8,676 bases of DNA from Candidatus Omnitrophota bacterium (GTDB lineage Bacteria; Omnitrophota; Gorgyraeia; Duberdicusellales; 4484-171). The DNA is taken from positions 1-8,676 of the forward strand of contig JAMWDA010000062.1 in the NCBI GenBank assembly GCA_023818995.1, written 5' to 3'. Under the pieces are notes generated by a model. That model did not search any database, was not told the DNA's origin, and worked only from the letters and a program-made list of their open reading frames with translations. Positions 1-6,144 of the stretch are shown here, one piece after another (within the stretch, counting starts at the first letter, position 1; each line of letters starts with the position of its first letter). A program made the translations under genes and the position numbers.

Positions 1-57
1 CTTAATAAACTATGTCAATAATAATTTAACGAAAGTAATTAAAATATTTTAAAATAC
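1..57. other. AT-rich non-coding segment after the truncated ddl
   Basis: This segment carries no reading frame that I can relate to any gene. It is far more AT-rich than the coding DNA beside it: about 8 G or C in the terminal 60 bases. A 14-base perfect palindrome made only of A and T lies at 39-52. On the minus strand a TTGACA hexamer (18 to 13) matches a -35 consensus, but any -10 box would fall outside the window. None of the three minus-strand frames continues the Ddl protein, so the segment is either intergenic DNA after a broken gene or the far side of a rearrangement or assembly junction. Confidence 0.6.
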
Positions 58-597
58 TTATTGGGTTAATACTTTATCGCTTATGTTAAACGCTTTAATT
101 AAAGCTTGACGATACTCTTGGTAATTTTTCACTATAGATACCCCTAAACTTGAACCAGAATAGTAAGGCTTTACCACTTTCGGGAAAGAAATCATCCTAT
201 CATCGATACCACCCAATTTATCCAAAACAAAAAAAGAAGGTGTAGGTATACCTCTTTTTATAAAAATTATTTTTGAAGCAATCTTATTCATCGCTAAATA
301 ACTTGCCTGTGGAGAAGAACCAGTATAAGGTATATCCAAATCATCAAGAATACTCTGAATACCCCCATCCTCTCCAAACTCACCGTGAAGAGCAATAAAA
401 GCTAAATCTATACTCTCTTTGCATATTAAACTTTTAATTACACTCTCATGGGAACTCTCTATAATTATATCCACTACATTTATACCTTTCCGTCTCAAAG
501 CTAAACTTGCCTGCTCTCCTGAAAGAAAAGAAATCTCTCTTTCTCCCGACGTTCCTCCCTTCAAAATACCTACCTTTATATCCCTTAAATCTCCCAT
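58..597 (-). pseudogene. ddl: D-alanine--D-alanine ligase, N-terminal part only (truncated)
   Basis: Ddl joins two D-alanines using ATP in the cytoplasm, for MurF to attach to the UDP-MurNAc tripeptide. Visible family signatures are GGTSGEREISFLSG (residues 14-27, with the substrate-binding Glu of the GTSxERE motif), IALHGEFGEDGGIQ (68-81), IPYTGSS (89-95) and the ATP-grasp segment VVKPYYSGSSLGVS (141-154). The protein stops at residue 179, just after DKVL, where family members continue with a conserved Glu and then about 125 more residues. The lost part holds the Arg, Asp, Glu and Asn that bind ATP, metal and intermediate in E. coli DdlB. It is therefore probably inactive as read. The start is an ATG with a GAGGAG site 8 nt upstream, and it overlaps murB by 13 nt. 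Alternatives are a real pseudogene, a rearrangement breakpoint or an assembly-end artefact. Confidence 0.85.
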
Positions 598-1451
598 CGC
601 TCTATCTCCTCTTCTAAAACTATCCCAAATTTATTATAAACTTTTTCTTTCACTATATCTATTAACCCAGCCACATCTTTAGCTTTTGCATTAGCCCTAT
701 TTACAATAAAATTTGCATGCTTAAAAGACACCTGTGCTCCTCCATAAATAAATCCTTTCAGTCCACACTGCTCAATTAAATAAGCAGCGCTAAAATCTTT
801 GGGATTCTTAAATACACAACCCGCACTGGGAAAAGAAAAATCCTGTTCCCTAAATCTCTTTCTTAGGTAAAAACACACTCTATCTCTAATCCTATCAATC
901 TTCACCAATTTAAATTTGGCATTTATTACTATACTCCCCTCTTCCTTTAACGAACTTGTGCGATAGCTGAAGCTAATATTATTCTTCTTAATAACCACAC
1001 TGTTACCGTATCTATCAATTACAAAAACCTCTTCTAAAATTTCAGATATACTCCTACCGAAGGAAGAAGCATTCATAATCAATAATCCGCCTATGCGAGC
1101 AGGCACACCACTAAAATTCTCAAACCCACAAAATTTCTCTTTAATGGTATAATTTAAAACTTTGGCGAGAGGTGTTGCTCCTCCTACTTCAATAATATTA
1201 TCATCCAACTTCTTGATATAATCAAACTCTTTTCCTAAAGTAATTACAGGTGTCCTTAAATCTTCATCGTTAACCAATAGATTAGAACCACCACCTAAAA
1301 AATAAAAATTAGGCGATACTTTAGATAAAACCAATTTAATATCCTCTACACTATGAACGACAAAGAATAATTTAGCCTTACCTCCAATTCTAAAAGAGGT
1401 TAACTTATTTAAATAAATATCTTTTCTTAATTCTAATTGCCTTAAACTCAT
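585..1451 (-). CDS. murB: UDP-N-acetylenolpyruvoylglucosamine reductase (MurB)
   Basis: This cytoplasmic flavoenzyme reduces UDP-GlcNAc-enolpyruvate to UDP-MurNAc with NADPH. The FAD-binding region shows SFRIGGKA (19-26), FLGGGSNLLVND (51-62), FENFSGVPARIGG (110-122) and MNASSFG (126-132). The substrate domain shows FSYRTS (161-166), PSAGCVFKNP (208-217) and GGAQVSFKHANFIVN (237-251). The C-terminus carries the acidic stretch LEEEIE (279-284). The length of 288 residues suits the shorter class of MurB. Cys212 stands where E. coli MurB has the catalytic Ser229 that protonates the intermediate. The ATG start lies 47 nt inside the end of murC and has only a weak upstream purine run, so translation is probably coupled to murC. 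The family assignment is secure; the effect of the Cys is inference. Confidence 0.96.
   Translation of the reverse strand: MSLRQLELRKDIYLNKLTSFRIGGKAKLFFVVHSVEDIKLVLSKVSPNFYFLGGGSNLLVNDEDLRTPVITLGKEFDYIKKLDDNIIEVGGATPLAKVLNYTIKEKFCGFENFSGVPARIGGLLIMNASSFGRSISEILEEVFVIDRYGNSVVIKKNNISFSYRTSSLKEEGSIVINAKFKLVKIDRIRDRVCFYLRKRFREQDFSFPSAGCVFKNPKDFSAAYLIEQCGLKGFIYGGAQVSFKHANFIVNRANAKAKDVAGLIDIVKEKVYNKFGIVLEEEIERWEI
606..611 (-). promoter_or_regulatory. ribosome binding site of ddl
   Basis: A GAGGAG hexamer sits 8 nt before the ddl ATG, inside the 3' end of murB. It is the only well-spaced Shine-Dalgarno site in the window and supports the ATG at 597 as the start of ddl. Confidence 0.75.
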
Positions 1452-2799
1452 TAACTATACTATCCATTATAATATTTATATCCCCTGCTCCTAACCCTAA
1501 CACTAAATCGCCCTCCTCTAAAATTAAAGGAACCTCTTTATATAAATTTTCTTTATGTATATAAACTATATCTTTATTAAAATTCTTCTTTATTTCGTTA
1601 AATATAAACTCACCATCTATCCCATTAATCTTATCTTCACCCGCAGAATAAATATCAGTTACGATGAGATAATCGCATTTATAGAAACAACGAGAAAACT
1701 CCTCATACAATAGTTTTACCCTACTATAACGGTGAGGCTGAAAAATAACAACTATGCGTTTCTTAGATAAAGAGTCAGTAGCTCTTAATACCGCTTCTAT
1801 TTCCGTAGGATGATGAGCGTAATCGTCCACAAAAATGACACCATCAAAATTATCCTTTATTTCGAAACGGCGTTTAGTCCCTCTAAATCTACCCAGTATA
1901 TTTATCACCTTATCTATACTCTCACCTAAATATTGAGCTAAGCAAATTATAGCTAAACTATTAAGAACATTATGCTCACCTAAAAGGCTAATCTTTACAT
2001 CAAAGAATTTATCTTTTTCAAAAATTAAATCAAATACAGTGTAGTCAGCAACCCTTCTTATATTTTCTGCTCTAACATCGTTATGGGGCGAAAAACCATA
2101 ACTCACTCCCCTTACTCTATCTAAAATATATCTAACGTTAGCTTCATCACCACAGCCAATGGTTGTACCCTTTGTATTGAGAGAAAACTCTAAAAAACTT
2201 TTCTCCAAATTATCTTTATCTCTATAAAAATCCAAATGTTCAACATCTATATTGGTAATAATAGAAATCCAAGGTTTAAATAAAAGAAAACTACCATCAC
2301 TCTCATCTGTCTCTACAACAAAAATATCCTTACCTGCCCATGCGCATTTCCCAAAATTTAAAGAAACTCCCCCAATAAAAACGTTAGGATTATACCCCAA
2401 TTCATTTAAAACAAACGCTGCCATCGCAGAAGTAGTAGTTTTACCGTGACTTCCCGAAATAGCGATCACTTTATCATCTTGAGAAAGTATAGCCAATAAC
2501 TCCGCCCTTCTCATCACTGGTAATCTGCGCCTTTTTGCTTCTAAAAGTTCAATATTATCATCTTTTATAGCAGAAGAGAAACAAACTAAATCTACATCTT
2601 CTAAATTGCTAATACTATGGCTCATAAAAACTTTAAAAGAATACTCTTTTAATAAATTTGTATTATAAGACTCTTTTATATCCGAACCACTTACGATAAA
2701 ACCTCTCTCTTTAAGTAAAAAAGCTAAGCCGGTCATACCAACACCGCCAATACCTAAAAGATGCACTCTCTTTATTTTAGATAGAAGTTCCGAACTCAT
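1405..2799 (-). CDS. murC: UDP-N-acetylmuramate--L-alanine ligase (MurC)
   Basis: MurC uses ATP to add L-alanine to UDP-MurNAc, the first of the Mur ligase steps in the cytoplasm. The N-terminal Rossmann-like domain begins with HLLGIGGVGMTGLA (13-26). The ATP loop is GSHGKTTT (116-123). Further family signatures are ETDESDGS (163-170), ITNIDVEHLDFY (181-192), GEHNVLN (274-280), GTKRRFE (307-313), DDYAHHPTEI (325-334) and QPHRYSR (354-360), ending with LGLGAGDI (434-441). The GSHGK loop and the YAHHPTEI motif separate MurC from the other Mur ligases. At 464 residues it is of normal length, with a basic tail of about 20 residues after GAGD that overlaps murB by 47 nt. The start is the ATG of an ATGA overlap with murG, so translation is probably coupled. 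All key motifs appear intact. Confidence 0.98.
   Translation of the reverse strand: MSSELLSKIKRVHLLGIGGVGMTGLAFLLKERGFIVSGSDIKESYNTNLLKEYSFKVFMSHSISNLEDVDLVCFSSAIKDDNIELLEAKRRRLPVMRRAELLAILSQDDKVIAISGSHGKTTTSAMAAFVLNELGYNPNVFIGGVSLNFGKCAWAGKDIFVVETDESDGSFLLFKPWISIITNIDVEHLDFYRDKDNLEKSFLEFSLNTKGTTIGCGDEANVRYILDRVRGVSYGFSPHNDVRAENIRRVADYTVFDLIFEKDKFFDVKISLLGEHNVLNSLAIICLAQYLGESIDKVINILGRFRGTKRRFEIKDNFDGVIFVDDYAHHPTEIEAVLRATDSLSKKRIVVIFQPHRYSRVKLLYEEFSRCFYKCDYLIVTDIYSAGEDKINGIDGEFIFNEIKKNFNKDIVYIHKENLYKEVPLILEEGDLVLGLGAGDINIIMDSIVNEFKAIRIKKRYLFK
2796..2799 (-). other. ATGA stop-start overlap between murG and murC
   Basis: The TGA of murG and the ATG of murC share bases in a 4-nt ATGA overlap. 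No strong Shine-Dalgarno site precedes it, so MurC is probably made by ribosomes that have just ended murG. Confidence 0.7.
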
Positions 2800-3815
2800 A
2801 GTTCTAAGTTTTTATAAAATTGATCACTACTTACAGCTAAACTTAGGCTCTTAATATTATGGGAAATATTTCTTCTTAAACTCACATCATCTAATAGTTT
2901 TTCTAAAGTATTTTTGAAATTTTGGTAGTTAAAATTATCTTGTTCAAAAACAAAACAAGCTTTTCTCTCTTGTAAATAATATGCATTGGCAGATTGATGT
3001 CTACTTGCTCCGGGATGAGGAATTAATATCGCCGGTATACCAAACCAAGATATCTCTACCAAAGATAAAATTCCTGCCCGACTAATCACTATATCGGTAG
3101 CAGAGTAAACTAAATCCATATTTAGACAAAATTCAAATATCTTTGCTTTAATTTTTATTTTATCATAAAAATTAATAAATTCATTAAACTGTTTACTACC
3201 CACTATATGGATTATTTGGAAATCTCTCTTTACATTATTTATTAACCACTTAACAAGTTGATTAATAAAAATTGCCCCTTGACTACCACCAAAACAAAGA
3301 ATAACCGCTAAATCGTTAAATAAACCCAACTTATCTTTAGCCTCTTTCTTATCCCATATTTTCAAATCCTCTCTTAAAGGAACTCCCACTTTTATAGCTT
3401 TACTACTTTTAAATGTCTGATTAAATCCACAATAAACTTTCCTTACAATAAGGGATAGATACTTATTAGCTTTCCCTTTCACTACATTAGGTTCGTATAT
3501 AGCGGTGTAAATAAAAAATAAACTGGCAATAACAATTAGAGAAAATGTATCTCTCCCTCCAAAACCTATCACCTTTTTAGGCCTAACTTTAAAGATAACG
3601 TATAATGCCTCACACACTCTGAATGTTCCTTCTAATAAAAGATTTCTAAAATTCAACGGTTTACCTAAAACTTTCCACCCTCTTATTTTAAGAAAATTAG
3701 AGAAGTAGTGAGAAGGGATAAAAAAATATACTTCATCTTTATCCAGATAATTTGCTAAAGAAAATGCAGGAAAAAAATGACCTCCACTCCTATCGCAAGC
3801 TAATAGAACCCTCAT
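2796..3815 (-). CDS. murG: UDP-GlcNAc--lipid I GlcNAc transferase (MurG), divergent
   Basis: MurG is a peripheral membrane glycosyltransferase that moves GlcNAc from UDP-GlcNAc onto lipid I to give lipid II. The GT-B layout is visible: an N-terminal acceptor domain starting RVLLACDRSGGHFFPA (2-17), a central FGGSQGA loop (175-181), and the C-terminal nucleotide-sugar site SRAGILSLVEISWFGIPAILIP (245-266) with SRHQSANAYYL (271-281). Its place between ftsW and murC agrees. Several usual motifs are eroded: GGGTGGH reads CDRSGGH, HEQN reads YEPN (107-110), and GGYxSxP reads GGRDTFS (86-92). The core glycines, the His of GGH and the Glu of the LVE segment remain. The length, 339 residues, is slightly below E. 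coli MurG (355). The start is fixed by an upstream in-frame stop and overlaps ftsW by 26 nt. I infer a working but divergent MurG. Confidence 0.93.
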   Translation of the reverse strand: MRVLLACDRSGGHFFPAFSLANYLDKDEVYFFIPSHYFSNFLKIRGWKVLGKPLNFRNLLLEGTFRVCEALYVIFKVRPKKVIGFGGRDTFSLIVIASLFFIYTAIYEPNVVKGKANKYLSLIVRKVYCGFNQTFKSSKAIKVGVPLREDLKIWDKKEAKDKLGLFNDLAVILCFGGSQGAIFINQLVKWLINNVKRDFQIIHIVGSKQFNEFINFYDKIKIKAKIFEFCLNMDLVYSATDIVISRAGILSLVEISWFGIPAILIPHPGASRHQSANAYYLQERKACFVFEQDNFNYQNFKNTLEKLLDDVSLRRNISHNIKSLSLAVSSDQFYKNLEL

Positions 3816-4893
3816 ACTCCTTCGTTACATTAAAAAATAATCCTAAAAGAAAATAATGTACAAAAAGGCTAGTTCCTCCATAACTAATAAAAGGTAAGGG
3901 CATACCTTTTGTAGGGAAAAAACCACTACTTACTCCTACATTTATTATTACTTCTAGTCCTAAAACTAAACTAATCCCCCAACAAAGGTAACGAAAAAAA
4001 TCATCACTAATTTTAAGGGAAGTCCCTACCATCTTAAAGAAAATCCAAGAATATAGAACTAAGATAAAACATGAACCAAGGAATCCAAATTCTTCAGCAA
4101 TTATGGAGAAGATGAAATCTGTATGTGCTGCTGGCAAGAAAAGAAACTTTTGTTTACCCTCACCTAAGCCAACTCCCCAAAATCCTCCTTCACCAAAAGC
4201 AATCTGTGATTGAATGAGCTGAAATCCCTTACCTTGAGGATCAATCCAGGGATCAAAATAAGACAAGATTCTAGCTAACCTATAGGGATAAATACTAATA
4301 AGGACAATTAAGCTAATTAATCCACAAATAATAAGATAAAATATATGCTTTTTTTTTACTCCTACGATAAGAAACATTAAAATTAGCCAACCTGACCAAA
4401 AGATAACCGTTCCCATATCAGGCTCTAAAAGAAGCAATAAGAAATTAACTCCTGTTACAATAAGTATGGGCAGTATTCCCTCTTTAAAATATTTTATTAC
4501 CTGCTTCTTACGGACAAAATAATCCGCACAGTAAACAAGAAAAAAAATCTTTAAAAGTTCTGATGGTTGGAAATTAATACTTCCTAAATATATCCATCTT
4601 TTTGCTCCTCCTATTTCTCTACCTGCAAGAATAACCACTATTAGAAGAAATATATTAAAGATTAATAACTCCTTAATATACTTCCTAAGAATATCTATAT
4701 TTATTAAAAGGGTTAAAAGAAATAAAATTAAGGAAATTAATAAAAAAACAAATTGTCTCTTTAGAAAATACATTGGATCTTGATAAACTCTCCACGCATA
4801 TATACAAGAAGAACTATAGACCATTAACAATCCAAATAGACTAAGAGAGAAAACCGTCAAAAATATTATTTGTCTATTTATTTTAAATCCCAT
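3790..4893 (-). CDS. ftsW: septal peptidoglycan polymerase FtsW (SEDS family)
   Basis: FtsW is a multi-pass inner-membrane SEDS glycosyltransferase that polymerises lipid II at the division site with its partner class B PBP. The 367 residues form about ten hydrophobic segments, as expected. Conserved parts are GGAKRWI (95-101) with FQPSELLK (108-115), LLLEPDMGT (154-162), the large loop FQLIQSQIAFGEGGFWGVGLG (224-244), LPAAHTDFIFSIIAEEFGFLG (253-273) and PTKGMPLPFISYGGTS (327-342). Asp259 in AHTDF corresponds to the catalytic Asp of SEDS proteins. The QKFLFLPAAHTDF context and the dcw position favour FtsW over RodA. It starts at an ATG 6 nt after the murD stop, with no clear Shine-Dalgarno site, and its 3' end overlaps murG by 26 nt. 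A run of nine A on the coding strand encodes Lys180-Lys182. Confidence 0.96.
   Translation of the reverse strand: MGFKINRQIIFLTVFSLSLFGLLMVYSSSCIYAWRVYQDPMYFLKRQFVFLLISLILFLLTLLINIDILRKYIKELLIFNIFLLIVVILAGREIGGAKRWIYLGSINFQPSELLKIFFLVYCADYFVRKKQVIKYFKEGILPILIVTGVNFLLLLLEPDMGTVIFWSGWLILMFLIVGVKKKHIFYLIICGLISLIVLISIYPYRLARILSYFDPWIDPQGKGFQLIQSQIAFGEGGFWGVGLGEGKQKFLFLPAAHTDFIFSIIAEEFGFLGSCFILVLYSWIFFKMVGTSLKISDDFFRYLCWGISLVLGLEVIINVGVSSGFFPTKGMPLPFISYGGTSLFVHYFLLGLFFNVTKEYEGSISLR
3817..3822 (-). promoter_or_regulatory. Shine-Dalgarno-like site abnormally close to the murG start
   Basis: AAGGAG lies only one base before the murG ATG, inside the last codons of ftsW (encoding Lys-Glu). An in-frame stop four codons upstream of the ATG excludes an earlier start, and no ATG, GTG or TTG follows before the conserved SGGH motif. 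The site is a good anti-Shine-Dalgarno match with poor spacing. murG is probably read by ribosomes finishing ftsW. Confidence 0.4.
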
Positions 4894-4899
4894 TATAAC

Positions 4900-6144
4900 T
4901 TAGAGATTTTTCACTATCTCAATAAATCTTCTACCTCTATCTCTATAATTAGCAAACATATCAAAGCTAGAACACATAGGAGAAAAAAGTACAGTATCGT
5001 TACTATTTGCTTCAGAAAAAGCATTAACTACAGCCTCTTTTAAAGAAACAAATATCTCTACCTTTACCGTATCCTTAAGGATATCACTAATTTTCAATGC
5101 TGTTTCTCCTATGAGATTAACTTTTTTAACCTTGCATAAATAAGGTTTTACCAAACTATAATCTAATCCCTTATCTTTACCTCCCGCGATAAGAATTATT
5201 GGTGTATCTATATTCTTTATTGCCCATATAGTAGAATTTGGATTTGTTCCTTTAGAATCGTTTATGAAAGTTACCCCTCTTATTCTTCTTACTATCTGTA
5301 AACGATGCGGTAACCCTTTAAATCTACTAAAAAATTTTTTACAGCATTCTTTATCTAAACCAAATATCTCACCTATCCTGTAAACAGCAGAATAATTCTC
5401 ATTACTAAACTCATTAGAAAAATACACCAACTTAGCTTTTATACTTTTCTCTATGCCATCCCTAAAAGGTAAATTTCTGTTCAATACCGCCCAATCTTCC
5501 TCCTTTTGGTTCTTAAAAATATTCTTTTTAGCTTCCACATACTGAGAAAAATCTCTATAACGGTCCAAATGGTCAGGTTCTAAATTAAGTAAACAAGCCA
5601 CAAATGGTTTAAATTCTATTGTTGTCTCTAACTGGAAAGAACTAACTTCAAGGACTATAATATCTGAACTTTTTGTCCCTAAAACACAAGAAGAAAAAGG
5701 TATACCTATATTCCCTGCTAAATAAACTTTATTTTTCGTAGACCTAATTAATCTATAGGTAAGAAAAGTTGTGGTAGTTTTACCATTAGTACCCGTTATA
5801 GCAACTATCTTAGCTTGGGTAAGCCAACTAGCTAATTCTATCTCCCCTACAGTTAAAATCTGTAATTCTTTAACTATACCATAAATTTTTGACCTTAATA
5901 AATCCACTCCCGGACTAACTACGCATAGATCACTATCTTTAACGAAATCTTTACTGTGTCCACCAAATTCGAATTCTACTCCCCAATCTCTAAATCTATT
6001 TACAATAAGAGAAGAAAAATTTTTACTATCTTTACTTTCTGTAACTTTTACCCTCTTATTTAAAGATAGTAACAACTCTACGAGGGAAATCCCGCTTCTA
6101 CCAAGACCTACAATACATACATTTTTAAATTTATTGATATCCAT
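4900..6144 (-). CDS. murD: UDP-MurNAc-L-Ala--D-glutamate ligase (MurD), short central domain
   Basis: MurD uses ATP to add D-glutamate to UDP-MurNAc-L-Ala in the cytoplasm. The N-terminal UDP-binding domain shows VCIVGLGRSGIS (9-20) and VVSPGV (75-80). The ATP loop is TGTNGKTTTT (117-126). Then come AGNIGIP (143-149), LEVSSFQL (165-172), LEPDHLDRY (188-196), YVEAKKNIF (202-210, containing the expected carbamylated Lys), KGLPHRLQ (276-283), FINDSKGTNPNST (293-305), IAGGKDKGLD (319-328) and FSPMCSSFD (387-395). At 414 residues it is shorter than E. coli MurD (438). The deficit sits near 243-250, where the usual LxGxHNxxN segment is missing its first part, leaving only an ENYSAV remnant. Its ATG follows the mraY TAG directly with no spacer, which suggests termination-reinitiation. 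The function is secure; the deletion may alter adenine-side contacts. Confidence 0.96.
   Translation of the reverse strand: MDINKFKNVCIVGLGRSGISLVELLLSLNKRVKVTESKDSKNFSSLIVNRFRDWGVEFEFGGHSKDFVKDSDLCVVSPGVDLLRSKIYGIVKELQILTVGEIELASWLTQAKIVAITGTNGKTTTTFLTYRLIRSTKNKVYLAGNIGIPFSSCVLGTKSSDIIVLEVSSFQLETTIEFKPFVACLLNLEPDHLDRYRDFSQYVEAKKNIFKNQKEEDWAVLNRNLPFRDGIEKSIKAKLVYFSNEFSNENYSAVYRIGEIFGLDKECCKKFFSRFKGLPHRLQIVRRIRGVTFINDSKGTNPNSTIWAIKNIDTPIILIAGGKDKGLDYSLVKPYLCKVKKVNLIGETALKISDILKDTVKVEIFVSLKEAVVNAFSEANSNDTVLFSPMCSSFDMFANYRDRGRRFIEIVKNL

Noticed and set aside
39..52. AT palindrome as a rho-independent terminator
   Set aside because: The stem has no G or C pairs and no loop, so it would not form a stable terminator hairpin.
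1..60. Group I or group II intron, or insertion-sequence end, interrupting ddl
   Set aside because: Only 57 bases are visible past the stop and I see no intron boundary signature, terminal inverted repeat or transposase code. It cannot be excluded, but nothing supports it.
1..66. Simple frameshift as the cause of the ddl truncation
   Set aside because: The alternative frames beyond DKVL give short AT-driven peptides without the Glu-rich continuation expected of Ddl, and both hit stops quickly. A single indel would not restore the protein.
419..682. Plus-strand reading frame of 87 codons across ddl and murB
   Set aside because: It is antisense to two well-supported genes, has no recognisable domain and has low-complexity hydrophobic composition. 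I treat it, and similar plus-strand frames at 2252-2449, 6902-7108 and 8490-8672, as chance.
4348..4357. A9 run in ftsW containing the heptamer A AAA AAG in frame, a possible -1 frameshift site
   Set aside because: FtsW reads through intact to its normal C-terminus, I saw no stimulatory hairpin nearby, and lysine-rich A runs are expected in AT-rich genes.
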